Below are positions 8,218 to 16,545 of a DNA stretch of 64,000 nt, in pieces; position 1 is the stretch's first letter, and every line of letters starts with the position of its first letter. The stretch comes from Anaerolineales bacterium (lineage in GTDB: Bacteria; Chloroflexota; Anaerolineae; 4572-78; J111). The notes below the pieces were generated by a model. It was not told the DNA's origin and ran no database searches. It was given only the letters and a program-made list of their open reading frames with translations. The stretch lies in contig JABTUK010000002.1 in assembly GCA_015075405.1 (NCBI GenBank), positions 1,550,001-1,614,000 of the forward strand, given 5' to 3'. A program made the translations under genes and the position numbers.

Positions 8218-9879
8218 CTAAATCACCTGACTTGGCTTGTACGTTCCATACACCCCCCGCAGCGCCTCGCAAATTTCGCCGAGGGTGGCATAGGTTTTGA
8301 CGCTTTCAATCAGAGCAGGCATCAGGTTTTCGTTGGCCCGCGCCGCAGCGACCAAATCGGCCAGGCTCTGCTGGACTTGGGTGTTGTCGCGCCGGCGACG
8401 AAGAGCCTGGACTCGCTCGATCTGGCGCTGTTCGGTTTCGGGATTGCCTTTGAAAACCGGGATTTTTTCCTCAGCCTGACTCTGAAAAGCGTTCAGGCCG
8501 ACCAGGATACGCCCGTTGGTTTCAAGCTGGCGCTGGTAGCGATAGGCCGCCTCAGACAATTCGCGGTGGTAAAAGCCGTTTTCGATGCAGCGCACGGCCC
8601 CACCCAACGCCTCGATTTTGTCCAGATAACGCTGCACTTCCTGCTCCAACGTGTCGGTCAGGCGTTCGATGGCATACGACCCACCCAACGCGTCCACGGT
8701 GCCGGTCACGCCAGCCTCGTGCGCTACAATTTGCTGGGTGCGCAGGGCTACCGTGGCCGCGTCTTCGGTGGGGATAGAGTAGGCTTCATCATAAGAAGAA
8801 GTGGCGATGGTTTGCACCCCGCCCAACACCGCCGCCAGCGTTTCAATCGCCACGCGGGCAATGTTGTTCAACGGCTGCTGAGCCACCAGATTGCCGCCGA
8901 GGGTGTAAGCGAAAATTTTTAATTTCATGGCTTCGGGGTTTTGCGCCCCATACTTCTCGCGCATCAACCTGGCCCAAATACGCCGGGCCGCCCGGAATTT
9001 GGCGACCTCTTCCAAAAAATCAATCCCGGCGGAGAGAAAGGTCCAGAGCTGCGGAGCAAAGGTATCAATATCGAGGCCGCGTTTCAGGGCATCCTCCACA
9101 TAAGCCAGGCCGTTGGCAAAGGTAAAAGCCAGCTCCTGGGCTGCCGTGCTGCCGCTGTCTCGAATGTGATAGCCGCTCATCGCCAGCGGGGTCCAGCCGG
9201 GCAGATGGCGGGCGCAATATTCAATCACATCCGCCGACAGCTTGACCCCGGCTTCGGGCGGGAAGATGTACGTGCCGCGGGCGATGTACTCCTTGAGCAC
9301 GTCGTTTTGAATAAACATGCGAGTGTTGGCTAAATTGACGCCCTGCTTCTCGAAGGCCGCAATATACATCGCCGCGATGATGGGGCCGATGGAGTTGGCG
9401 GTAGTCCGAATCTGGCGCACTTTTTCCAGCGGGATGCCCTCGAACAGGCGCTCCATATCGGCCAGCGAGCCGATATGCACCCCTACCTTGCCCACCTCAC
9501 CGGCAGCCAGGGGATGGTCGGCATCGTAGCCGCATTGGGTGGGCAAATCCAGGGCGATGGAGAAGCCGGTCTGGCCCCGTTCCAGCAGCGCCCGGTAGCG
9601 TTGGTTGGCCTCTTCCGCCGAGCCGTAGCCGGAATACATGCCCATGACCCAAAAGTTGCTGCGGTACATGGTCGGGCTGACGCCGCGAGTGAACGGATAT
9701 GCGCCGGGATAGCCCAAACCGGCCTCATCAGCCACCCCATCCTCTAGGGTATAGACGCGCTCCAGCGGCAAACCGGAGATAGTGGCAAAATTGGCCTGAC
9801 GTTCCGGTTCAGCCTCCAAACCGGGCGCCAGAATTTTTGCTTCCCAGTCGCTTTTATTCATTACGTCCACGTCTGACAT
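8218..9879 (-). CDS. methylmalonyl-CoA mutase family protein, large (TIM-barrel) subunit, divergent
   Basis: 553 aa, the size of a catalytic barrel domain without the C-terminal B12-binding domain. Recognisable features: YPFTRGVSPTMYRSNFW near the start, SIALDLPTQCGYDADHP, FIQNDVLKEYIARGTYIFPP, and the conserved SGYHIRDSGSTAAQE containing the catalytic-site His. The active-site Tyr (TMY) and Arg (ARGTYI) positions that hold the methylmalonyl carboxylate appear present. However, the usual SMTINA-type segment is replaced by RTTANSIGPI, and FRPWTIRQYAGF by SNFWVMGMYSGY. This points to a mutase subclass with an altered acyl pocket. No B12-binding small subunit, epimerase or MeaB-type chaperone is present in the window. 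It is encoded between the E2 gene and a thiolase. Methylmalonyl-CoA is only one possible substrate; isobutyryl-type or other acyl-CoA mutases cannot be excluded. Confidence 0.88.
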   Translation of the reverse strand: MSDVDVMNKSDWEAKILAPGLEAEPERQANFATISGLPLERVYTLEDGVADEAGLGYPGAYPFTRGVSPTMYRSNFWVMGMYSGYGSAEEANQRYRALLERGQTGFSIALDLPTQCGYDADHPLAAGEVGKVGVHIGSLADMERLFEGIPLEKVRQIRTTANSIGPIIAAMYIAAFEKQGVNLANTRMFIQNDVLKEYIARGTYIFPPEAGVKLSADVIEYCARHLPGWTPLAMSGYHIRDSGSTAAQELAFTFANGLAYVEDALKRGLDIDTFAPQLWTFLSAGIDFLEEVAKFRAARRIWARLMREKYGAQNPEAMKLKIFAYTLGGNLVAQQPLNNIARVAIETLAAVLGGVQTIATSSYDEAYSIPTEDAATVALRTQQIVAHEAGVTGTVDALGGSYAIERLTDTLEQEVQRYLDKIEALGGAVRCIENGFYHRELSEAAYRYQRQLETNGRILVGLNAFQSQAEEKIPVFKGNPETEQRQIERVQALRRRRDNTQVQQSLADLVAAARANENLMPALIESVKTYATLGEICEALRGVYGTYKPSQVI

Positions 9880-9898
9880 AATTCTTTGCTCATTTTAC

Positions 9899-9979
9899 CT
9901 GTCCACAGATGGACACAGATTTCCACAGATGATTTTTTTCTTATTTTCTTCATCTGTGTCCATCTGTGTGCATCTGTGG
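9899..9979. repeat. CACAGATG-unit hairpin repeat
   Basis: Units of CCACAGATGGACACAGAT on the left and CATCTGTGTCCATCTGTG on the right. It lies between E2 and mutase genes. Confidence 0.8.
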
Positions 9980-9991
9980 ACCCTCTTTCAT

Positions 9992-10106
9992 CTCGTTCCC
10001 AAATTCCTATTTGGGAACGCCCTTGGGTCAGAAACTCCGTTTCTAAAGCTCTTTGCAAACAGAGTTTGCGAGCAAATACGTTCCCAATCTGGAGATTGGG
10101 AACGAG
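9992..10106. repeat. CGTTCCCAA palindromic repeat cluster
   Basis: Several copies of the palindromic unit CGTTCCCAA..TTGGGAACG surround a copy of AACTCCGTTTC / AAACAGAGTTT. The same unit recurs at 26508-26541. Confidence 0.75.
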
Positions 10107-10135
10107 CCAAATCATTACGTTTTACGCATCACGTC

Positions 10136-11380
10136 CTACCTCGGCGACAGGCTGCGCGGGTCTTCCTCCAGGTAGCGCCGCAGGGTTTGGATAAAGGCCA
10201 AGGCTTCCTGACCGTCAATCACCCGGTGGTCGAAGGTCAGGGCGATGGGCAAAATGGGCCGGGCGACAATCTGGCCCTGGCGCACCACGGCCTTGTCCTC
10301 GATTTTGCCGATGCCCAAAATAGCCGCTTCGGGGGCGCGCAGGATGGAGGTGCCAAACCAGCCGCCCATCTGGCCGACATTGGTAATGGAAAAGGTCCCG
10401 TTTTGCATATCCTTCGGCGTGGCCCGCCGCTCACGCGCCGCCGCAACCAGCTCATCAGTCCGGCGAGCCAACTCGAACAAATCGAACTGATCGGCATTAT
10501 GCAGCACCGGCACCACCAGCCCCTCGTCGGTGGCGGTGGCAATGCCGATATTATAGCTTTTTTTGAGCAGAATGGCCGGTTCGTCACCCTCGATGTAAGA
10601 GGCATTGAGATAGGGATGCTGCTTCAAGGCTTCAATGCAAGCTTTGATGACAAACGGCAAATAGGTCAGCCGCACCCCGGCGGCTTCGGCGTGTCGCTGC
10701 AAATAAGCCCGCTCTTTGACCAGGGCCTCGGCGTCAAATTCGTGGAAGCCGGTTACATGGGGGACAGTTTGGGCTGTTTCGGTCAGGGCTTCGGCAATGC
10801 GGCGGCGCAACCCGCGCACCGGGATGCGCTCATCCTCGGTTGTAGCTAGACCTGTCAGGTCTGGCTGGGCAGGAGTAATTTTGGCCGCTTGCAGTCCATC
10901 GGCGTGACGCTGCACATCCTCGACGTTGATTCGCCCGCGCGGGCCGGTTCCGGTGACTTCTTCCAGCTTAACACCCAAATCGTGGGCCAGCTTGCGGGCC
11001 ACCGGCGAAGCGAGGATCGTTGGAAGGTTGGAAGGTTGGAGGGTTGGAGGGTTGGAGTCATCTATTTCGCTTCGCGTCCTCGCGTCCTCGCGCCCTCGCC
11101 TCCCCGCCTCCTCGCCTCCTCGCGTCTTCGCCTCCCCACCCCCCGTCTCAATCGCCAACAGGAACGCGCCGACTTTGACTCGCTCGCCTTCTTTAGCGGC
11201 CAGTTCGATGACCTGGCCGGTGGCCGGAGCGGGCATGGTCACAATAGCTTTGTCGGTTTCGACGTCGGCGATGGGCTGATTTTCCTCAACCCGGTCGCCA
11301 ATCTTAACAAACCAGGTCACCACTTCCACATCGGCCAGGCCCTCGCCGACATCAGGCATTTTGAATTCAAATCGTGCCAT
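10136..11380 (-). CDS. 2-oxoacid dehydrogenase E2 (dihydrolipoamide acyltransferase)
   Basis: 414 aa. An N-terminal lipoyl domain carries the lipoylated lysine at about residue 44 in VETDKAIVTMP. A linker follows (about 80-122), then a peripheral-subunit-binding domain (SPVARKLAHDLGV to GRINVEDVQRH, about 125-163), then the acyltransferase domain ending in the active-site HRVIDGQEA. E2 transfers the acyl group made by E1 to CoA. The linker is unusual: its DNA is tandem 8-bp units like the intergenic repeats. It starts five bases after the E1-beta stop, so E1-alpha, E1-beta and E2 are one transcription unit. Branched-chain or acetoin/pyruvate specificity cannot be separated from sequence alone; the acyl-CoA neighbours favour a branched-chain role. 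Confidence 0.95.
   Translation of the reverse strand: MARFEFKMPDVGEGLADVEVVTWFVKIGDRVEENQPIADVETDKAIVTMPAPATGQVIELAAKEGERVKVGAFLLAIETGGGEAKTRGGEEAGRRGREDARTRSEIDDSNPPTLQPSNLPTILASPVARKLAHDLGVKLEEVTGTGPRGRINVEDVQRHADGLQAAKITPAQPDLTGLATTEDERIPVRGLRRRIAEALTETAQTVPHVTGFHEFDAEALVKERAYLQRHAEAAGVRLTYLPFVIKACIEALKQHPYLNASYIEGDEPAILLKKSYNIGIATATDEGLVVPVLHNADQFDLFELARRTDELVAAARERRATPKDMQNGTFSITNVGQMGGWFGTSILRAPEAAILGIGKIEDKAVVRQGQIVARPILPIALTFDHRVIDGQEALAFIQTLRRYLEEDPRSLSPR
11015..11143. repeat. tandem octamer repeats inside the E2 coding sequence
   Basis: On the plus strand, about five degenerate TTGGAAGG units (11018-11057) are followed by about eight CGCGTCCT/CGCCTCCT units (11076-11140). Together they encode most of the lipoyl-PSBD linker of E2 in frame, although an 8-bp period cycles through reading frames. 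The same unit types occur in intergenic hairpins, for example 18085-18178. Confidence 0.85.
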
Positions 11381-11385
11381 TTCGG

Positions 11386-12369
11386 TTAACTCTCAACACT
11401 CTTCAGGATGGCTTTGAGCACCCGCTTGCGATTAACGAGGTAATCTTCTTCCAGCATCTGCACTGGGTAGGGCGTGTCCGGCCCGCAGACCCGCGCCACC
11501 GGGCATTTGAGCGAAAAGAAAATATCCTCGTCCTCGGTCAGCGAGGTCAGCACCTCGGCGGCAAAGCTGCCGGTAAAAGAGGCTTCGTCTATCACCACCA
11601 CCCGGCCCGTTTTCATCACCGACGCCCGCAGCGTGTCCATATCCAGCGGCACTAACGTCCGCAGGTCAATCACTTCCACCGACACGCCCTGGGCAGCCGC
11701 ATCGTCCGCAGCCTGTTTGGCGACTTCCACCGCCGCGCTCCAGGCGATAACGGTGCAGTCCTTGCCTTCTCTGACCAGTCTGGCCTGGCCCAGCGGCACA
11801 ATGTAATCGCCATCCGGCACGTCGCCCCGGATGAGGCGGTAGCCGCGCAGCGGTTCCAGAAACATCACCGGGTCGGGGTCGCGGATGGCCGACAGGAGCA
11901 GTCCTTTGGCGTCGGCGGGAGTGGCGGGGGCGACCAATTTGAGGCCGGGGCAGTGGGCAAAATGAGCCACAAAAGAGTCGGAGTGCATTTCCGGGGCGCG
12001 CACCCCGCCGCCGTAGGGCGTGCGGATTGTAACCGGCACGTGCAGGCTGCCCCAAGAGCGGTAGCGCATACGGGCCAGTTGCTCGACAATCTGGTTGAAG
12101 GCGTTGTGGGTAAAGCCCATAAATTGAATTTCGGCCACCGGGATCAGCCCGGAAATCGCCAGACCTACGGCGGAGCCGATGATGGCGCTTTCGGCCAGGG
12201 GCATATCCACCACCCGCTCCCGGCCAAACTGCTCATACAGGCCATCGGTGGCGCGGAAAACGCCGCCGGTTTTGCCGACATCTTCGCCCAGCAGCATCAC
12301 GCGGGAGTCGCGCTCCATTTCGTAGCGCAGGGCGTCACGGATGGTTTCAACGATGGTCAGCTCAGGCAT
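11386..12369 (-). CDS. 2-oxoacid dehydrogenase E1 component, beta subunit
   Basis: 327 aa, standard length for the E1-beta transketolase-like subunit. Visible features: LLGEDVGKTGGVFRATDG near the N-terminus, ESAIIGSAVGLA with the Glu that contacts ThDP, AEIQFMGFTHNAFNQ, and VEVIDLRTLVPLD in the C-terminal domain. It pairs with the E1-alpha subunit to form the ThDP-dependent decarboxylase. Its start overlaps the E1-alpha stop by eight bases (ATGCCTGA), indicating coupled translation. No E3 (dihydrolipoamide dehydrogenase) is found in the window, so E3 must be shared from elsewhere. Confidence 0.95.
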   Translation of the reverse strand: MPELTIVETIRDALRYEMERDSRVMLLGEDVGKTGGVFRATDGLYEQFGRERVVDMPLAESAIIGSAVGLAISGLIPVAEIQFMGFTHNAFNQIVEQLARMRYRSWGSLHVPVTIRTPYGGGVRAPEMHSDSFVAHFAHCPGLKLVAPATPADAKGLLLSAIRDPDPVMFLEPLRGYRLIRGDVPDGDYIVPLGQARLVREGKDCTVIAWSAAVEVAKQAADDAAAQGVSVEVIDLRTLVPLDMDTLRASVMKTGRVVVIDEASFTGSFAAEVLTSLTEDEDIFFSLKCPVARVCGPDTPYPVQMLEEDYLVNRKRVLKAILKSVES

Positions 12370-13462
12370 CGGCGTCCCCTTTCAATTCGTCGCGCTGGCG
12401 GCGCAGGCGGGGGGTCATTTCGGCAAAAACGTGGGTCAGGCTTTCCGCCGTTTGCGAGGCCGGCACACGCTGGGCTTCTTCCCAGGCGGCATCCAATTGA
12501 GCCTTGATGTCGGCCTCCATGGCCTGGGCGACAGCCTCATTCCATTTGCCGCGCCGTTCGAGGTAACGCTGCAAGCGCAGCACCGGGTCTCTATCGCGCC
12601 ACTGTTCCTTGAATTCGGGCGGTTCGTAGCGGGAAGAGTCGTCGGCGGTGGTGTGGATGCCCAGGCGATAGGTGACGCCCTCGATGAGGGTGGGGCCGTC
12701 ACCGCGCCTGGCCCGCTCGACTGCATGGCAGGTGGCGGCGTAAACGGCAAAAAGGTCGTTGCCGTCCACCTGGATACCGGGGACGCCGGCAGCCACCCCT
12801 TTTTGGGCAATAGTTTGAGCAGCAGTCTGGAGGTGGCGCGGGGTCGAGATGGCCCAATTGTTGTTTTGGCAAAAGAAGATGACCGGCGCTTTGACCACTC
12901 CGGCCAGGTTCAGCGGTTCGTAAAAATCACCCTGCGAGGTGGCCCCTTCGCCAAAGTGAACCACCGCCACATCCGTTTTGCCTTGCAGCTTCGACCCCCA
13001 GGCCAGGCCCACCGCGTGAGAAATCTGGCCGGCTACCCCGGCCTGGAAGGGGAGCATACGCACGCCATCGGGAATGTAAAAGCCCAGCGGGCTGCCCATA
13101 TGCCACAAAAAATTCGTCACCAGGGGCGAGCCGTGCAGCAGTTGACCAGCGGCCTCGCGGTACTGCGGCACAAACCAATCGCGGCTGCTGTCGAGGGCCA
13201 TGACGCTGCCAACGGTACAGGCTTCCTGACCAATGCCGGGGGCAAATGTGACCATCAAGCCGCGCCGCTGCAAGTTGATGCACAACTCATCGAAGCGGCG
13301 GCCCAACAGGATAGCCCGCAACCCCTTGAGCGTCGCTTCATCGCTGAGGGGGGGGGTGTCTGTCAAGAGGTTGCCGGCCTGGTCCAGCAGTTGAAATGGT
13401 TCGGACGGGTTATCAATGGCAAAAGTGTAAAGCTGTTGATGTGTTTCGATTGGTTGGACCAT
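12362..13462 (-). CDS. 2-oxoacid dehydrogenase E1 component, alpha subunit
   Basis: 366 aa. The ThDP/Mg-binding signature is visible as GEGATSQGDFYEPLN ending in QNNNWAIS (about residues 170-205), as is the HxxR-like phosphorylation-loop region GIHTTADDSSRY. Together with the adjacent beta subunit it decarboxylates a 2-oxoacid and transfers the acyl group to E2. The AGGAGG site lies eleven bases before the ATG. The gene heads the E1-alpha/E1-beta/E2 unit. A 360-base gap rich in repeats separates it from the SDR gene upstream, so a promoter may lie there, but I could not define one. Confidence 0.95.
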   Translation of the reverse strand: MVQPIETHQQLYTFAIDNPSEPFQLLDQAGNLLTDTPPLSDEATLKGLRAILLGRRFDELCINLQRRGLMVTFAPGIGQEACTVGSVMALDSSRDWFVPQYREAAGQLLHGSPLVTNFLWHMGSPLGFYIPDGVRMLPFQAGVAGQISHAVGLAWGSKLQGKTDVAVVHFGEGATSQGDFYEPLNLAGVVKAPVIFFCQNNNWAISTPRHLQTAAQTIAQKGVAAGVPGIQVDGNDLFAVYAATCHAVERARRGDGPTLIEGVTYRLGIHTTADDSSRYEPPEFKEQWRDRDPVLRLQRYLERRGKWNEAVAQAMEADIKAQLDAAWEEAQRVPASQTAESLTHVFAEMTPRLRRQRDELKGDADA

Positions 13463-13508
13463 GCGCGGGTTATCCTCCTAAAGAGGGTTTTTGTTCTGAG
13501 ATGACTCG

Positions 13509-13530
13509 TGTTGCGTGTTGCGTCTTGCGT
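13509..13530. repeat. tandem TGCGTGT/TGCGTCT units
   Basis: Three or four degenerate TTGCGTG units immediately left of the MITE-like element. The same units form a full hairpin at 56976-57073. Confidence 0.6.
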
Positions 13531-13620
13531 GTAGATCCAATTTTCGAGGACGCGAAGCAGGCACGTCCACGTGCCGAACACCGCCGCACGTGGGCGTGCT
13601 CCTCAAATTTGGATCCACTG
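13531..13620. mobile_element. MITE-like element, copy 1
   Basis: About 90 bp closely matching the element at 38084-38181. Its ends are inverted (GTAGATCCAATTTTCGAGGA on the left, TCCTCAAATTTGGATCCAC on the right) and the centre is a GC-rich hairpin (GCACGTCCACGTGC and GCACGTGGGCGTGC). The left end lacks the outer CA bases of copy 2 and I see no flanking duplication, so this copy is probably truncated. It has no coding capacity. Confidence 0.75.
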
Positions 13621-13750
13621 ATATTTCTTGAAACCGTCTTATCGAAAAGTTTATCCCAAACGCTCGTTTGCAAGTAGCGTTATCTTAAACAACTTTTAAG
13701 GGGCTGGCAAGGGCAAAGTGTATCAGGGTTTGAGCCGAGCGGTATCAAAA

Positions 13751-13825
13751 TGACCGCCGACGGCTGACGGCAGACCGCCGTAGGAAAAATTTTCGGCGGT
13801 CAGCGGTCGGTGGTCAGCGGTCAGT
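13751..13825. repeat. hairpin repeat, CCGCCGACGGCTGACGG family
   Basis: Left arm of CGGCTGACGG-like units and right arm of CGGTCAGCGGTC-like units with an AT-rich loop. A second member is at 20878-20969. It ends directly at the SDR stop codon. Confidence 0.8.
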
Positions 13826-14578
13826 CTACGCCAACCAGCCGCCATCTACGACCAGAGTATGGCCCAAAACGTACTGAGAGTCGTCGGAGCAGAGAAAAAC
13901 GACCGCCCCGACCAAATCTTCGGGCTGCCCCAGGCGGCCGATGGGAATACGCACCTGGCCGAATTTGGCCAGCTTCTCCGGTTCCAGCGCGCCGCGAGCC
14001 AGCTCGGTATCAACGGTGCCGGGAGCGATAGCGTTGACATTAATACCGTATTTAGCCAGTTGAACGGCGCTGGATTTGGTCAACATATGCACCCCCGCTT
14101 TGGAAATATCATAAGGCACAGTGGGGATAGTCGAAGCGGTAAACGAGGAAGTCGAGGCGACGTTGACAATCCGGCCTCCCCGCCCGGCGCGAATCATGGC
14201 CTCGGCTACTTTTTGGGTGGCAAAAAAAGCCGACTTTAGATTAACGCCTATCTGCAAATCCCAGTCCGCTTCGCTCATTTGCAGAAAGGGTTTGACAATG
14301 AGTATTCCGGCGTTGTTGACCAGAATATCAATCTGGCCGAAATGAGCCAGGGTTTGGTCAACCATTGCCTGCAAATCGGCCAGGTTCAACACATTGACCT
14401 TCAGAGCCAGCGCCCGTCCGCCTTCTTCGCCAATACCGGCTGCCGTCGCCGCCGCTTTGTCCTCTTTAAGGTCGGCAATGACCACGGCTGCGCCTTCGCG
14501 GGCCAGGCCCTGAGCAATCGCCTGGCCGATGCCCTGCGCTCCGCCGGTCACAATTGCCACCCGATTTTGTAGTTTCAC
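13826..14578 (-). CDS. short-chain dehydrogenase/reductase (SDR)
   Basis: About 250 aa if the GTG at 14578 is used; that start has GGAG six bases upstream and places the Rossmann strand (VAIVTGGAQGIGQAIA) at the expected position. An upstream in-frame start at 14629 would add an unlikely tail and overlap a repeat. The classical SDR catalytic set is visible: NNAG in [10 protein letters not shown], Ser in NVASTSS, and Tyr/Lys in PYDISKAG. It oxidises or reduces a hydroxyl/keto group with NAD(P). It follows the amino-acid ABC importer genes on the same strand, so a catabolic substrate delivered by that importer is plausible. Confidence 0.93.
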   Translation of the reverse strand: MKLQNRVAIVTGGAQGIGQAIAQGLAREGAAVVIADLKEDKAAATAAGIGEEGGRALALKVNVLNLADLQAMVDQTLAHFGQIDILVNNAGILIVKPFLQMSEADWDLQIGVNLKSAFFATQKVAEAMIRAGRGGRIVNVASTSSFTASTIPTVPYDISKAGVHMLTKSSAVQLAKYGINVNAIAPGTVDTELARGALEPEKLAKFGQVRIPIGRLGQPEDLVGAVVFLCSDDSQYVLGHTLVVDGGWLA

Positions 14579-14622
14579 AAAGGACTCCGTTTCGATTTTG
14601 GATTTGTAACTGCTCCCCCCTC

Positions 14623-14728
14623 TTGTCATTTCGAGGCTAAAAGCCGAGAAATCTGTAAGGCCGTTGTTTGTAGACCACGGATTAGAAGATTTCTCGCTCC
14701 TAACGTCACTCGAAATGACATAACTGAA
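14623..14728. repeat. TGTCATTTCGAG hairpin repeat
   Basis: About 105 bp with outer inverted repeat TGTCATTTCGAG / CTCGAAATGACA-like arms and inner GAGAAATCT / AGATTTCTC arms. Related copies are at 30993-31085, 54187-54283 and 54627-54722. Confidence 0.85.
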
Positions 14729-14800
14729 TAGTTACTTTTGCGCAAAAGGAGTCCAGACAAAAGTCTGGACTCCGGGGCAAAACTCCTGTTAACCAAAAAT

Positions 14801-15730
14801 TTAGTAAGCGGGAATTTCCTTGTAAACCGGGGTTTCACCCAGCGACGGCCCGATAATTTGGTCATACAGGGCTTGCAAAACGCCCTGGCCTTTGCGATAG
14901 CGCAGCCAGCCGTTGACCCACATGAGCCAGTCAAGGTCGCCGCGCGGCACGGCATAAGAACCAAATTCAAGGGAGAAGGGTTCTTCGGGGTTGAGAATCT
15001 TGGCGGTGGGGTTTTCTTCGACAAAGGGGACGGCCAGATAGGCTTCGACAATCCCGCCGTCGGCCCGGCCCGAAGCCACTTCGAGCAGCGCCGGCTGCTG
15101 TTGCAGTTCGACCAGTTCCGCTTCGGGGAAGATGCGGGCGGCCAGCCCGGCGGCGGTGGAGCCGGTCAGGGCAGTGATTTTTTTGCCAGAGGCGTTCAGT
15201 TCGGCCACATCGGCTACGGGGCTGTCGGCGGGGACGATGACCACTTGCTGGTAGGGCACATAGGGGGTGGAGAACCACATGGTTTCCAGGCGTCCGCCGG
15301 GGCGGCCCACCAGTCCCACCGAAATAAGGTCTACCTTGCCGGCCAGCAGGGCCGGAATGAGGCCGTCAAATTCCTGGTCCTGAATATCCAATTCAACCCC
15401 GGTGCCGAGGTCGGCGGCCATCAGCTTCATTAACTCGACATCATAGCCTGCCGGCTCGCCGCTCTCATCGCGGTACATTTGCGGCTCAAATTGGAGAGTC
15501 ATGCCGACCCGCAGCGTCCCCCGCGACTGAATATCATCTAACAAGGATACCGGCGCATCCTGGCGGCGGGGCCGGTAAGCCGGAGTCAAGAGTTCGGGCA
15601 GCGGCGGCGCGGCAATTTTGGCCTGGGCTTCGGGGGCTATGGCCACAGCGGCGGCTGCCCCGGCAGCGGTAGCAACCACCGCTGAATTGAGAAATTGACG
15701 GCGACTCATATTTTTTTGTTTTTGCTGCAT
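14801..15730 (-). CDS. amino-acid ABC transporter substrate-binding protein, Tat-exported
   Basis: 309 aa from ATG 15730, which has AGGAGG nine bases upstream. The N-terminus shows a twin-arginine signal (SRRQFLNSA, then a hydrophobic Ala/Val-rich stretch ending near EAQA), so it is exported folded. The body has the family 3 solute-binding pattern: GTLRVGMTLQFEPQMYRD, GYDVELMKLMAADLG, FDGLIPALLAGKVDLIS, FSTPYVPYQQVV. The usual SMTITPER ligand motif is replaced by a Gly/Arg-rich segment (GLVGRPGGRLET), so the ligand may not be an ordinary amino acid. It is encoded with a permease and ATPase just upstream. Confidence 0.92.
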   Translation of the reverse strand: MQQKQKNMSRRQFLNSAVVATAAGAAAAVAIAPEAQAKIAAPPLPELLTPAYRPRRQDAPVSLLDDIQSRGTLRVGMTLQFEPQMYRDESGEPAGYDVELMKLMAADLGTGVELDIQDQEFDGLIPALLAGKVDLISVGLVGRPGGRLETMWFSTPYVPYQQVVIVPADSPVADVAELNASGKKITALTGSTAAGLAARIFPEAELVELQQQPALLEVASGRADGGIVEAYLAVPFVEENPTAKILNPEEPFSLEFGSYAVPRGDLDWLMWVNGWLRYRKGQGVLQALYDQIIGPSLGETPVYKEIPAY

Positions 15731-15768
15731 GATCCTGTTCCTCCTTAGTTTAATAACCAACAATAATA

Positions 15769-15872
15769 CAGTAATCAGTAGTCAGTAGTCAGTAATCAGT
15801 AATCAGTAGTCAGTAACCAGTTAATTTACTGTTTACTGTTCACTGTTTACTGTTCACTGTTTACTGTTCACT
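15769..15872. repeat. heptamer-unit hairpin repeat (CAGTAGT / CAGTAAT family)
   Basis: At least five CAGTAGT/CAGTAAT units on the left arm and matching ACTGTTTACTG/ACTGTTCACTG units on the right, between permease and binding-protein genes. A related hairpin is at 22862-22966. Confidence 0.85.
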
Positions 15873-15879
15873 GATAACC

Positions 15880-16545
15880 TCACACTTGCTGGCGGCGCTC
15901 TAAAACACTGACTCCCTGCGAAAGCAACTGGGTCAAGATGATGTAGATGATGGCAATGGCCGTGTAAAATTCAAACGGACGGAAGGTTTGCGAGACGGCC
16001 AGTTGCGCTTGCCGCACCAGTTCAAAGACGCCGATAATGCCCACCAGCGACGAGTCCTTGAGCATGCCCACAAAATTGTTGCCCATCGGCGGCAGCATAA
16101 TCCGAAACGCCTGGGGAAAAATGACATCCCAAAAGGTTTGAAAGCGGGTCAGCCCCAGCGATAGGGCCGCTTCGCGCTGGCCTTTGCCAATGGCCCCGAT
16201 GCCGGAGCGATAAATCTCGGCCAGCCAGCCGGCATACTGCAAGGCCAGGCAGAGCACCCCGGCGGTAATCGGGTCAAAATCTATGCCCAACACAATCGGC
16301 AAGCCATAGTACATCCAGATAATGAACACAAATAGAGGAATAGCCCGGAAAATATTAATGTAGGCCTGGGCCAGCCAGCGCAACGGCGCAAATTTCGACA
16401 TCCGCATATTGGCGATGAGTAAGCCCAGGGCCAGGGCCAGAATCATGCCCAAAAACGAAACATACAACGTCATGCCCAGCCCCTTGGCCAGCAATTCCCA
16501 GCGATCGTAAACAAAATCCCAGCGAAACTGAAATTCCCTTTTCAT
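15880..16545 (-). CDS. amino-acid ABC transporter permease
   Basis: 221 aa with about five membrane segments and the EAA loop in [26 protein letters not shown] (about residues 135-160), which contacts the ATPase. It belongs to the HisM/GlnP-like polar amino-acid permease family. The start codon overlaps the stop of the ATPase gene as ATGA, indicating coupling. Only one permease gene is present, so a homodimer is expected in the inner membrane together with the adjacent ATPase and Tat-exported binding protein. Confidence 0.95.
   Translation of the reverse strand: MKREFQFRWDFVYDRWELLAKGLGMTLYVSFLGMILALALGLLIANMRMSKFAPLRWLAQAYINIFRAIPLFVFIIWMYYGLPIVLGIDFDPITAGVLCLALQYAGWLAEIYRSGIGAIGKGQREAALSLGLTRFQTFWDVIFPQAFRIMLPPMGNNFVGMLKDSSLVGIIGVFELVRQAQLAVSQTFRPFEFYTAIAIIYIILTQLLSQGVSVLERRQQV

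Noticed and set aside
9992..10106. CGTTCCCAA palindromes as intrinsic terminators
   Set aside because: No T-tract follows the stems, and the unit recurs in other contexts; classified as a repeat.
14626..15051. 141-codon minus-strand frame overlapping the Tat-signal binding protein gene
   Set aside because: It is a frame-shifted shadow plus repeat sequence; no product is recognised.
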